A DNA stretch of 64,000 nucleotides from Haemophilus sp. (GTDB lineage Bacteria; Pseudomonadota; Gammaproteobacteria; Enterobacterales; Pasteurellaceae): assembly GCA_019423025.1 (NCBI GenBank), contig JAHZCD010000007.1, positions 1-64,000 of the forward strand. Direction: 5' to 3'. A model generated the notes under the pieces. The model had not been told where the DNA came from and made no database searches. It was given only the letters and a program-made list of their open reading frames with translations. A program made the position numbers and the translations under genes. Below, in pieces: positions 16,976 through 25,151 of this stretch. Position 1 is the stretch's first letter; every line of letters starts with the position of its first letter.

Positions 16976-17944
16976 ATGCCGAAGATGAAAATTTCTAGAC
17001 TGATGTTTTATAGCACTATTTTGACTAGTGTTATGTTGTCTTCTTGCAGCCAACATGCCCAAACCCACTCAACAGTAGAAAATACAGCAAGTAATCATGC
17101 TCAAAATGCGGCAATGTATTGGACTGAGCAGCCATTTTGCAGTGGGCGCTACCAAATTAACTTACCATCTAACCGTATAAGTGGGACTGGTTGGCTTAAA
17201 TATAATGGTTGGCAGATAAGAGTGCGACCAGATTATTGGAATCTGGAAGTAGAATCCGTATTAGAGGTTAAAGAAAAAGGATATAATGGAAGTGATATTT
17301 TTATAGAAAACCGTACAATCTTTCCTAATAAAGCGATAGCGATGGTGACACAGGCTCCTGGTTCATGGGATAGCCCATTATTAACTCAGGTAAATGGAAT
17401 GCTTTATAATCTTGATTTTAGGTTCAAATTAAGTAAGAACGATGCCTATACGGTTAGAGCTTTTGTACGCATTATGCCTGTCAACGGCAAAGCTCCCCCA
17501 AACCTGAAACAGCTGGAAAAACGTAAAGTTGACGAAGCTATTGGGCATATACGGAATGATTTTTTCGACAAATTGAGAGATCGTAAAGATACTGAAATGC
17601 CACAGCAACAGGGGGTCTGTTTAACAGAAGGATTTATTGCCGATAAGGGAACTGAGCCATTTTTTGGCAGTGCGGGCATCAAAATCAAAGACTATAAAGA
17701 CGTTTATGCCGAGTTAACGACGGGTGGATCTTTGGAGGAAGGTGATAAACCGCTATTAGAACGAGATCTTTTCACTAATGATAGTGGTTTGGATAAACTC
17801 CTCTCATGGGCGAAATACAGCACCATCCGCAAAGGAAAGCGCGATATCAATGGCATGACTGGCAGTGAAAAACTGGTTAAGTGGCAAGGAAATCGATATC
17901 TATTTATCTGGGAAATTGTAGAGATCCAATTGAAGAATGGATAA
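16976..17944 (+). CDS. Tli4-like lipoprotein, candidate type VI secretion immunity protein
   Basis: A 322-residue lipoprotein: signal peptide with lipobox LSSC (Cys at about residue 24), ribosome site AAGGAAGAG. The early C-x-GRYxxxLP element (FCSGRYQINLPSNRISGTG) and the later GVCLTEGFIADKGTEP element, each opening a beta-rich half, resemble the two-domain Tli4 family, which protects the periplasm against Tle4-type phospholipase effectors delivered by type VI secretion. No effector, vgrG or secretion gene is present, so it would be an orphan immunity gene. AT-rich and solitary between the FNT channel and the aarF-like gene. The family assignment is from motif memory and moderate. Confidence 0.5.
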   Translation: MPKMKISRLMFYSTILTSVMLSSCSQHAQTHSTVENTASNHAQNAAMYWTEQPFCSGRYQINLPSNRISGTGWLKYNGWQIRVRPDYWNLEVESVLEVKEKGYNGSDIFIENRTIFPNKAIAMVTQAPGSWDSPLLTQVNGMLYNLDFRFKLSKNDAYTVRAFVRIMPVNGKAPPNLKQLEKRKVDEAIGHIRNDFFDKLRDRKDTEMPQQQGVCLTEGFIADKGTEPFFGSAGIKIKDYKDVYAELTTGGSLEEGDKPLLERDLFTNDSGLDKLLSWAKYSTIRKGKRDINGMTGSEKLVKWQGNRYLFIWEIVEIQLKNG

Positions 17945-18069
17945 ACTGAAATCATCAGCAATTTTCGAAAATCTTCAGTTAGAGATGTAAAAGACCTGTC
18001 TCAATTTAGTCGCAAATCAACCTTATTTTAAACACTCGCTAAATAGCATGCACAAAGAGGAAAGTTACA

Positions 18070-19710
18070 ATGGCCATTTTTAACAAATTTCAACGTACCA
18101 AGCAGGTTGCAGAAATCTTATTACGTTATGGTTTAGATGAGTTTTTTGAACGCAGTAATTTAGAGAAGTGGTTACCGGAATCCCTTTCAAATAAGTTAGC
18201 CAATGAATCAAGTGGAAGCGTGTCTGTATATGAACGTATCCGTCGAGCGATGGAAGAGCTGGGCACAACTTACGTTAAATTAGGGCAGATGTTAAGTGAT
18301 CGCCGTGATTTGCTACCAGTTGAAATGATTACTGAACTACAAAAATTGCAAGATAAAGTAGAAGTTCAGCCCATTGATATTGCAGAGAAATTTCAGCGTG
18401 AATTAGGCATAGATATTCATGAACATTTCGAAATGCTTGCTTCAGAGCCTATGGCATCAGCTTCTATCGGTCAAGTATTCAAAGGGCGGTTGAAAAACGG
18501 ACAAGATGTTGCGGTAAAAATCAAACGAGAAGGCATTGATGAGGTCATTAAGGCAGATTTACTTATCTTACAAGATCTCGTGAATTTTCTAGAACAACGC
18601 AACGACATTATTTCTAACCTTCAACCTAAAGCGTTATTAAATACCTTCAAAGAATCCATTACAACAGAACTCTCCCTTGAAAGTGAGCGTCGTAGCATTG
18701 AGCGTTTTGCTAATAATTTTAAGCAAGATTCACGTATTTTAGTCCCACAAACCTATTCAAATTTATCAAACAATAACATTCTTTGTATGGATTTTGTGTA
18801 TGGCTCAAAAGTAACCAATAAAGCACAGATTGAACAACAAGGTTTACTGGCTAAAGATGTTGCTTTACTTGGATTAGATCTCTATATGAAACAAGTATTT
18901 GAGTTTGGCTTCTTTCATGCTGATCCCCACCCAGGCAACATTCTATTAACGCCTGACGGGCGGATTGCTTTTATTGACTTGGGGGCAATGGGCAAACTCA
19001 GCCCTAAAGAACGCGAATTACTTGGAAATTGTTTGTACTATGCCTCTCAAAAAAATGTGCGAAAAATCATCGAGACCATTAAGCAGCTTGCTGTCAGTTA
19101 TAATGTGCCGAATGAAAAAGCGCTAGAAAATGATCTTTCTGAGATTTTCATGCTCCTCACTGAAAGCAATTTGGCAGGGTTAGATATCAGTGAATTGATG
19201 AATCGTTTTACCAAAATTATGAGCGAAAATAGCATTATTATGCCTGAGGGCGTTTATTTGCTAGCAAAAGGTTTTGCCCAGATTGAGGGGATCGGACGTT
19301 ATCTCTATCCTGAATTAGATATTGCAGCCGTACTTAAACCTTATGTTACACAAATGCTCAAGAAACGATTTTCACCTAAACGCGTGATTAGTGAAAGTTT
19401 CGAAAAAATTGCTGACAGCTACAACAACTGGCTTTCGCTTCCGGAAGAAGTCAAAATTTTCTTACAAAAAATCAGCAATAAGGAAATTCGTCTTGAACAT
19501 GAAATCCACGGATTAGAGCGTTTTCGTAAGACTGTCGAACGAGTGGGCATTATGTTGATTATTGCCGCACTCATTATTGCAGCGTCTATTTTATCGTTGA
19601 ACGAAAATCTCCCTCAGCTCAATGGCATCCCAATACCAAGCTTGATTTGCGGTGCGATTGCATTAGTACTGGTGATCTTTTTATTGATTAAGCGAATAGA
19701 TAAGAATTAA
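18070..19710 (+). CDS. AarF/UbiB-family (ABC1) kinase-like membrane protein
   Basis: A 546-residue ABC1-family protein. Residues 70-73 carry the diagnostic KxGQ (YVKLGQMLSDRRDLLP), followed by the Ala-rich loop ASASIGQVFKG (about 131), an ATP-lysine in VAVKIKREG, HADPHPGNIL (catalytic loop, about 280) and FIDLGAMG (DFG-like). Two C-terminal helices (about 480-545) anchor it in the inner membrane. UbiB, the best-known member, supports ubiquinone synthesis; Haemophilus mainly uses demethylmenaquinone, so a different lipid-related role is possible. GAGGAAAG ribosome site. It is followed by an Actinobacillus-type uptake sequence, hinting at transfer. Confidence 0.85.
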   Translation: MAIFNKFQRTKQVAEILLRYGLDEFFERSNLEKWLPESLSNKLANESSGSVSVYERIRRAMEELGTTYVKLGQMLSDRRDLLPVEMITELQKLQDKVEVQPIDIAEKFQRELGIDIHEHFEMLASEPMASASIGQVFKGRLKNGQDVAVKIKREGIDEVIKADLLILQDLVNFLEQRNDIISNLQPKALLNTFKESITTELSLESERRSIERFANNFKQDSRILVPQTYSNLSNNNILCMDFVYGSKVTNKAQIEQQGLLAKDVALLGLDLYMKQVFEFGFFHADPHPGNILLTPDGRIAFIDLGAMGKLSPKERELLGNCLYYASQKNVRKIIETIKQLAVSYNVPNEKALENDLSEIFMLLTESNLAGLDISELMNRFTKIMSENSIIMPEGVYLLAKGFAQIEGIGRYLYPELDIAAVLKPYVTQMLKKRFSPKRVISESFEKIADSYNNWLSLPEEVKIFLQKISNKEIRLEHEIHGLERFRKTVERVGIMLIIAALIIAASILSLNENLPQLNGIPIPSLICGAIALVLVIFLLIKRIDKN

Positions 19711-19725
19711 TGTAATGAGAACAAT

Positions 19726-19734
19726 ACAAGCGGT
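19726..19734 (+). repeat. Actinobacillus-type uptake sequence (ACAAGCGGT)
   Basis: An exact ACAAGCGGT core, followed by CGAATTTTT and, 15 bases later, TGCAAAAA. This is the Apl-clade dialect of the Pasteurellaceae uptake signal; the rest of the window uses AAGTGCGGT. A degenerate copy with a longer matching tail begins at 15720. Confidence 0.65.
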
Positions 19735-19790
19735 CGAATTTTTAAGATGATCTGCAAAAATACCTCAAAATTTGGCCGTGCTTTGGAGTA

Positions 19791-19826
19791 AAAAAATCCC
19801 CTAAATACTAAATCTAGGGGATTTTT
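19791..19826. terminator. Bidirectional terminator between aarF-like gene and rhodanese
   Basis: AAAAAATCCCCTA and TAGGGGATTTTT form a stem of about 12 bp flanked by A- and T-runs; it serves both convergent genes. Confidence 0.85.
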
Positions 19827-19844
19827 CTTTAAATGATGTGATAT

Positions 19845-20213
19845 TTATTTCAAACCTTTTTTAACCAAATCTTCATAACCGCCGTGATTGGTCACATTGG
19901 TATAGCCTGCATTTTTCAACTCATTCAATGCAGCTTCTGCACGGCGACCGCTACGGCAATAGAGATTAACGGGCGCATTTTTATCTGGGCTCACCGCTTG
20001 AATACGTGCAATGATTTTATCGTGTGGAATATTCACAGCATCTTGTAAATGACCTGCGTTAAATTCCTCGGCTGAACGCACATCAATCCAAACGCCTTTT
20101 GCTTTTTCCGGTTGTACTGCGCTTTGTTCTGTTTGTGGTGCAGTATTCGCAGAAGCAAAAAAAGGTACAGCAATCGCTGCCGCAGAAAGTACTGCTGTGA
20201 ATAATTTTTTCAT
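19845..20213 (-). CDS. Periplasmic single-domain rhodanese (PspE-like)
   Basis: A 122-residue protein with a signal peptide (cleavage after FFASA, residue about 22) and one rhodanese domain: WIDVRSAEEFNAGHLQDAVN with the active-site loop CRSGRRA (Cys86). Such enzymes carry a persulfide and transfer sulfur, classically thiosulfate to cyanide; the periplasmic PspE/GlpE-like forms are small like this. The ribosome site AGGAG precedes the ATG. It is a single gene with its own terminator. The physiological acceptor is unknown. Confidence 0.88.
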   Translation of the reverse strand: MKKLFTAVLSAAAIAVPFFASANTAPQTEQSAVQPEKAKGVWIDVRSAEEFNAGHLQDAVNIPHDKIIARIQAVSPDKNAPVNLYCRSGRRAEAALNELKNAGYTNVTNHGGYEDLVKKGLK

Positions 20214-20512
20214 TATTCAATCTCCTATTAAATAGAAATAATATATTTACCTAAATTTAGGGGGTATGTAAAACTAATAGTCATCATACGCCTAAATATA
20301 AAGATAATAAACTGTAAATGAAGTAAAAATTAAGTAAAATTTTCGTGAAATTTAACCGCACTTTGTCATATTTCCCCTATTTAATACGCCCATATCTCTA
20401 AACCTTACCATTCATTATTTCCGATTAGTAAAAGATGTTGTTCATAAAGTGGTATTTTTCACACAAAGATTTAACCGTACAATCTGCTCCATCAAATATT
20501 GAGGAGAAAATA

Positions 20513-21298
20513 ATGAAAAAAATGCCTGTATTGTTTGTTGGGCATGGTAGCCCGATGAACGTGTTAGATAAAGAAAACCCGTTCAATCAGAATTTCAGCC
20601 TAATTACACAAAACTTTCCAAAACCAAAAGCCATTTTGATGATTTCAGCGCATTGGTACAGCAGCCGTTTGCAGGTGACATCAGGTGAACACCCTGAAAT
20701 GATTTACGATTTCTACGGCTTCCCCGATGAACTCAGCCAAGTGCAATATCTCGCGCCTGGTTCGCCTGAGTTGGCGGAGCAAGTGCGATCATTATTACAG
20801 CCGGAAAATGTCGAGCTAAACCCAACACGAGGCTTTGATCATGGCGCTTGGGCAGTGTTGAAATTTCTCTATCCCGATGCCGATATTTCCGTGGTGCAAC
20901 TGAGCCTTAACCGTTTGCAATCGGCAGAATGGCATTTCAATTTGGCGAAAAAATTAGCTGCTTTGCGTGAACAAGGCGTGTTAATTATCGGCAGCGGCAA
21001 CATTGTGCATAATCTGAGGGCGATCAGTTGGGAGCATATCGATCAAATCGATGCAGGTTATGACTGGGCGTTTGCTTTCCGTGAAACAGTCAATCAGGCG
21101 ATTGCAACACAAGATGATAAAACCTTGGTACATTATGAGCAGTTAGGTGAAAAAGCCGAGCTTTCTGTGCCAACACCCGATCATTACTTGCCGTTGCTTT
21201 ACATTATGGCATTACGCGAACCGCAAGACGAGATTACGTTTTTCAATGATAATTTGATTGCGGGTTCGCTCAGTATGACGTCGGTTTTAGTGGGATAA
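20513..21298 (+). CDS. ygiD: YgiD-like 4,5-DOPA extradiol dioxygenase family protein
   Basis: A 261-residue LigB-superfamily member. The start at 20513 has a GAGGAG ribosome site; 26 further upstream codons are unlikely. Metal and catalytic histidines appear in VGHGSPMN (His11), MISAHWYSSR, TRGFDHGAWAVL and IIGSGNIVHNL, the pattern of YgiD, a zinc- or iron-dependent extradiol ring-cleaving enzyme acting on catechols such as L-DOPA in vitro. Its natural substrate is unknown. The gene is followed by a hairpin made of a neisserial uptake sequence, suggesting exchange with Neisseria. Confidence 0.88.
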   Translation: MKKMPVLFVGHGSPMNVLDKENPFNQNFSLITQNFPKPKAILMISAHWYSSRLQVTSGEHPEMIYDFYGFPDELSQVQYLAPGSPELAEQVRSLLQPENVELNPTRGFDHGAWAVLKFLYPDADISVVQLSLNRLQSAEWHFNLAKKLAALREQGVLIIGSGNIVHNLRAISWEHIDQIDAGYDWAFAFRETVNQAIATQDDKTLVHYEQLGEKAELSVPTPDHYLPLLYIMALREPQDEITFFNDNLIAGSLSMTSVLVG

Positions 21299-21343
21299 AA
21301 TATTTGCAAAAATGCTTTGAAATCTAACCGCACTTTAAAAGAA

Positions 21344-21380
21344 AAAAGCCGTCTGAAATCTAACATTCAGATGGCCTTTT
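21344..21380. terminator. Terminator built from a neisserial DNA uptake sequence
   Basis: GCCGTCTGAA (21348-21357) is the exact 10-base neisserial DUS; TTCAGATGGC (21366-21375) is its inverted partner with one mismatch. AAAA and CTTTT flank the stem. It sits between convergent ygiD and ynbE. A normal Haemophilus USS lies only 14 bp before it (21327-21335). Confidence 0.8.
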
Positions 21381-21392
21381 CAATTTATTCGA

Positions 21393-21599
21393 TTATTTCT
21401 TCACAGGCTCTACTTCACCCACAGCTTTCTGAGATTTCTCATCCATTTCCACTTTAATATTGTGGTCCACCACCACATTCATATTAATGGTGACGCCTTC
21501 CTTTGGTGTGTCCAATTGAATGGTCGGTGTGCAAGCCGTAAGTGTAAACATAGCCGCAAAAATAAAAAAGTGCGGTTGAAATTTAAGGTGTTTTATCAT
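21393..21599 (-). CDS. ynbE: YnbE-family small lipoprotein
   Basis: A 68-residue lipoprotein with lipobox LTAC (Cys23) and the short YnbE-type body TIQLDTPKEGVTINMNVVVDH. In E. coli YnbE is an outer-membrane lipoprotein that stacks onto the inner-membrane AsmA-like protein YdbH to form a bridge thought to carry phospholipids across the periplasm. Its start overlaps the ydbH stop by 4 bp (ATGA), so the two are translationally coupled, as expected for partners. Confidence 0.85.
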   Translation of the reverse strand: MIKHLKFQPHFFIFAAMFTLTACTPTIQLDTPKEGVTINMNVVVDHNIKVEMDEKSQKAVGEVEPVKK

Positions 21600-24331
21600 T
21601 TGTCTTTGTCTAATTGCTTATAAAGTTTATATTGCAGATTTTGTTCAAATTGCGAGCCGTAGTCAATCATATTCCACAATTCAAACATATTTTCTTGGTG
21701 CGTATAATTTAACGTTATCGGATTATTGGTTCGCTTGGTTGGATTAAATCCGCTGATACTCGCCCGCAACGTCATTTGCCCTTTAGGATCGAGCGTCACC
21801 GCTGCATGGGAATTTTGCAGTTCCATTTCTTTTAATAAATCCACCAAGATATTCTCTGTCCACCCGCCTTTTTTCAATCCTTTCACCATTTCATCGGTTA
21901 ATTTGATGGACACATTCCCCACTTGTTCCAATGTGCCATTACAAATCAAACATTCCTTATGCCCAAGCCAAAATGGCATCACTGCATTGGCGCGGCCGGT
22001 TAAGGTTACTTGATTATATTGTGCCAAAGCTAACACTTGGGCTAAATCGATATTGGTAAAAGAAAGTGTCGCCATTTTACTTTGTGGAAAAGTGAGCTGA
22101 GGTACCGTCAATTCACCATCAAATAAGGAAACTTTCACATTTTTTAAGATAAGTGGATTTTTCATGGTATTCGGATAACGACCGAATAAATCTAATTCCC
22201 CATTTGCGACAGAAAGCGCGCCATAGCGAATATTTTTAGTCGAAATATGAATGGGTTTGCCCGAAGCCACTTGTAATGCCTCGTTTTCATAATTCATCGG
22301 GAAGCGAATGTTCAAGCCATAAATCTCGCCATCTGGCATGGTGATTTTACCGTTTTTCAGGTTCAGCTCTCCCCCCATTTTCACACCATTGGTATTAATC
22401 ACAAATTTGCTCTGTCCTTTGATGCTTCCCTCATGAATTAACCAGTTCCATTTTTGTGGGAAGAGCGATTGGAATACTTTTGCGGATTGTTCTTTCCAGC
22501 TGATTTCACCTGATAGTGCACTATTCTGATATACGCCTAAGACATCTAATGGCCCAAGCGAGCCCGCCTTTAAATCACCTGCAAAATTGAAATTACCGAT
22601 ACTCTTACCATCAATGCCTAAGCCAAAAACTGGCGAAACAAAACGACCGCCATAAGCCAGTTCAATCCAATCAGTTTTCGCTTGCAACAAGCCGCGAATA
22701 TGCTCTTCTTCATAATCCCAGCGGAGTCGATCTTTAAGTTCCAACGAAAGCGGTGCCATTTTTACCTCTTTCATTTTGACTTCTTTTGAATGGGCAGAAA
22801 GTTGATTTAATTCAATATGATCCGCTTCCCAAAAGCCTTTACCTTCCATTTTGACTGGCGTATTTAAGGATTTCCAGTTTGCACTGCCATTAATAATCCA
22901 ATCCCAACGGTTTGTCGCTTGTTTTTCCACCGACTGCAACTTATGTTCTTCATCTCGGAAGTCAAACACGGTTTTAATACCCGCAATAAACTCGTGGGCG
23001 TTTCCGTCTAATTTTAAATTGAGATTTTCAAACTGCGGGGTTGTGCCATTCAACGTTGCTTGCAAACGCCCTTCTAAGCCATAACGACCGATAATAATGT
23101 CATCTAACGGTAAACGAACGTACAACTTGGTATCTGGCTGAACGGTATCCATTTTAAAGACGGAACCCGGGTAAAAATACACCACTGGATGGGTGAAGAG
23201 CCCGCCGAGATGATAGGTTAAATTGGTTTGTGCCACGGTAGCGTTATAACGTAAATCCCCGCGGGTTTTCAGCTCAAAATCCAATTCATTATTGTCATCG
23301 CCACCACCGATTTCACCATTTTTACCTGAAATCACGATCTCCCCTTTGCCCATTTCACCAAAGGTTTGCAAGATCACGTTCATATCAATGCTTAATGGCA
23401 ACAAGCCTTCTGCCGCACGGTGAATAGATAAGCCAAGGAAGCCTTTAATCGGTTGATAGCTGTCAAAGGTCCAATAAAATTTCCCCCATGAAATATCCAA
23501 ACCGTCTTTGGTGAACACAAAAGGCACATCCAACAATGGTGAATTAGTTGTTAAATCTTGGGCATTTAACTGGCCATCCGCCCCTTGCCACGACACTTTT
23601 GCCTCGCCTTTTGTGACGGCTAGCTCTGGGTTATTCCAGTTAAGTAAGACATTGCCTTGTTGAGGCAGTTGAGAAAGATCAGGATCAAAATTCGCAGAGA
23701 AATGAAGATCGTAGGTTTTATCTTCCGCTTGTTTAATGTCGGTACTGCCCGCCCATTGGAAAATGCCATCTTGTGGCGTGACAGTCGATTGATGATGCAG
23801 CTCAAGCTCGTCATTATTGGCTTGAGCTTCGAGTGCTAATTGGTTGCCGTTATAGTTTGCGTCTAACGCCCAATCAGCCGATAAGAAAGGTTTTAAAGCC
23901 CCTTGTGTCAAGGCTTCGGCATTCGTTAATTGAAAGTGTTTAACGTTAACATGAGAAATAGGCAATGCTGCCCAAAGTGCGGTCAAATTTGGCGGTGTTT
24001 TTTCAGCATTATCACTGGGTAAATGGGTTAAACAATCATAATTCAAGCTCGCCTTTTCAACATCAAGACTATGCGTATTCCACCAAGTCACCTGAGTATT
24101 ATTCAGGTTCACTAGCGTACATTGGTCAGTTTTCACTTTTAGCTCTGGCAGTGTTAAACCTGTGGTTTCCCATTGCCAGTCATCGGCTAATTCAATGTGA
24201 TAATGCGGTGCTAAAAAATGATTGGTAAGTTGCGCTACACGTTTCGGGGTCGCAAAAACGCGTAATAAGCCAATGCTTATTACGATCAATAGCAACAAAA
24301 TAATCAACACCCACAGGCAACGCTTTCGCAT
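21596..24331 (-). CDS. ydbH: YdbH, AsmA-like intermembrane bridge protein
   Basis: A 911-residue protein with one N-terminal anchor (LWVLIILLLLIVISIGLLRV) and a long periplasmic body of beta-strand repeats; the C-terminal third (LNLKNGKITMPDGEIYGLNI, then TGRANAVMPFWLGHKECL) matches YdbH/DUF2125-free AsmA-like dicarboxylate-region proteins. I take ATG at 24331 because GGGGAA precedes it; an ATG 27 bp upstream lacks a good site. YdbH, TamB and YhdP are redundant phospholipid carriers between membranes in E. coli. It is coupled to ynbE. Many in-frame minus-strand USS-like sites occur, one encoding TALW. Confidence 0.85.
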   Translation of the reverse strand: MRKRCLWVLIILLLLIVISIGLLRVFATPKRVAQLTNHFLAPHYHIELADDWQWETTGLTLPELKVKTDQCTLVNLNNTQVTWWNTHSLDVEKASLNYDCLTHLPSDNAEKTPPNLTALWAALPISHVNVKHFQLTNAEALTQGALKPFLSADWALDANYNGNQLALEAQANNDELELHHQSTVTPQDGIFQWAGSTDIKQAEDKTYDLHFSANFDPDLSQLPQQGNVLLNWNNPELAVTKGEAKVSWQGADGQLNAQDLTTNSPLLDVPFVFTKDGLDISWGKFYWTFDSYQPIKGFLGLSIHRAAEGLLPLSIDMNVILQTFGEMGKGEIVISGKNGEIGGGDDNNELDFELKTRGDLRYNATVAQTNLTYHLGGLFTHPVVYFYPGSVFKMDTVQPDTKLYVRLPLDDIIIGRYGLEGRLQATLNGTTPQFENLNLKLDGNAHEFIAGIKTVFDFRDEEHKLQSVEKQATNRWDWIINGSANWKSLNTPVKMEGKGFWEADHIELNQLSAHSKEVKMKEVKMAPLSLELKDRLRWDYEEEHIRGLLQAKTDWIELAYGGRFVSPVFGLGIDGKSIGNFNFAGDLKAGSLGPLDVLGVYQNSALSGEISWKEQSAKVFQSLFPQKWNWLIHEGSIKGQSKFVINTNGVKMGGELNLKNGKITMPDGEIYGLNIRFPMNYENEALQVASGKPIHISTKNIRYGALSVANGELDLFGRYPNTMKNPLILKNVKVSLFDGELTVPQLTFPQSKMATLSFTNIDLAQVLALAQYNQVTLTGRANAVMPFWLGHKECLICNGTLEQVGNVSIKLTDEMVKGLKKGGWTENILVDLLKEMELQNSHAAVTLDPKGQMTLRASISGFNPTKRTNNPITLNYTHQENMFELWNMIDYGSQFEQNLQYKLYKQLDKDK

Positions 24332-24379
24332 AGATTCCCCAATTACGCGATTAATCAATAAATAGAGGCGTATTCTATC

Positions 24380-24859
24380 CTATCTTGCCCCAAATAGCTC
24401 AACCAACTTATCCCCAAAGAAATAAAACACTAATCCAAAGGCGACAATAATTAATCCGATGAATTTTGTGATATTTACTTCTCGGATCGGCATACCGATA
24501 AGACCAAAATGATCGATAGTTGTTGCCGTAATTAATTGTCCGACGATGATAAAAAATAACATCGCAGTAATGCCTAATTTAGGTGCAAGCAAAACGGTTG
24601 TGAACACGACAACTGCGCCGAGTACCCCACCAATTAATTTCCACCAAGGTTGTGATGGAATCGTAGATAAATTGCCCCATAAATCAGTTTTAGCCAATGC
24701 GATAAAAAAGAGAAAAATCGTGCCTACCGCAAAAGAAATAAAGGTCGCGATCACCGCTTCGCCACTCATGGCTTTCGCCAATTGCGTATTAATCGCTGAT
24801 TGCGTGGCGAGTGCTACGCCTGCCGCTAAAGCGACGATGAGATAAACAAAAAACATCGA
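24380..24859 (-). CDS. YdcZ-type DMT transporter (DUF606)
   Basis: About 159 residues with five hydrophobic helices: MFFVYLIVALAAGVALATQS, then SAINTQLAKAMSG, the loop QPWWKLIGGVLGAVVVF and a C-terminal FIGLIIVAFGLVFYFFG. Gln/Asn-containing helix 1 and the P-WW-K-GG loop are typical of the short five-TM DMT transporters (DUF606). Substrate unknown. I start at 24859 because GGGAG lies 5 bases before it; an ATG 12 bp upstream has no ribosome site. Transcribed ahead of ydbH with a 48-bp gap. Confidence 0.8.
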   Translation of the reverse strand, partial: SMFFVYLIVALAAGVALATQSAINTQLAKAMSGEAVIATFISFAVGTIFLFFIALAKTDLWGNLSTIPSQPWWKLIGGVLGAVVVFTTVLLAPKLGITAMLFFIIVGQLITATTIDHFGLIGMPIREVNITKFIGLIIVAFGLVFYFFGDKLVELFGAR

Positions 24860-25006
24860 GACTCCCAACATAAAATTTAGTTTATTTTAACCTTTTCTAA
24901 TTTACCGTGAAATGCTTTCTATTCGGCAAAAATCGTCCCAAAATCAACCGCACTTTGTACTTCATTCACAAATACCTCAAAAGTTGTAAGTCATCTTACC
25001 TGTTTA

Positions 25007-25022
25007 TTTGATCTCGATCACT
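25007..25022. promoter_or_regulatory. CRP site upstream of manXYZ
   Basis: TTTGA-TCTCGA-TCACT differs from TGTGA-N6-TCACA at one position in each half and has the common GATC/GATC core. It is centred about 137 bp before the manX start, plausible for catabolite control of a mannose PTS. Confidence 0.6.
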
Positions 25023-25151
25023 ATTTGACTATTCTTTATTTGACGCTAATCTTCAAATCCATACACTAAACTCCATTCGGAGCAATCGTTTGCGCAGTGC
25101 GTATTGAAAGCAAAATAGACTGATTTTATCAACTCAATGGGAGGAATATCC

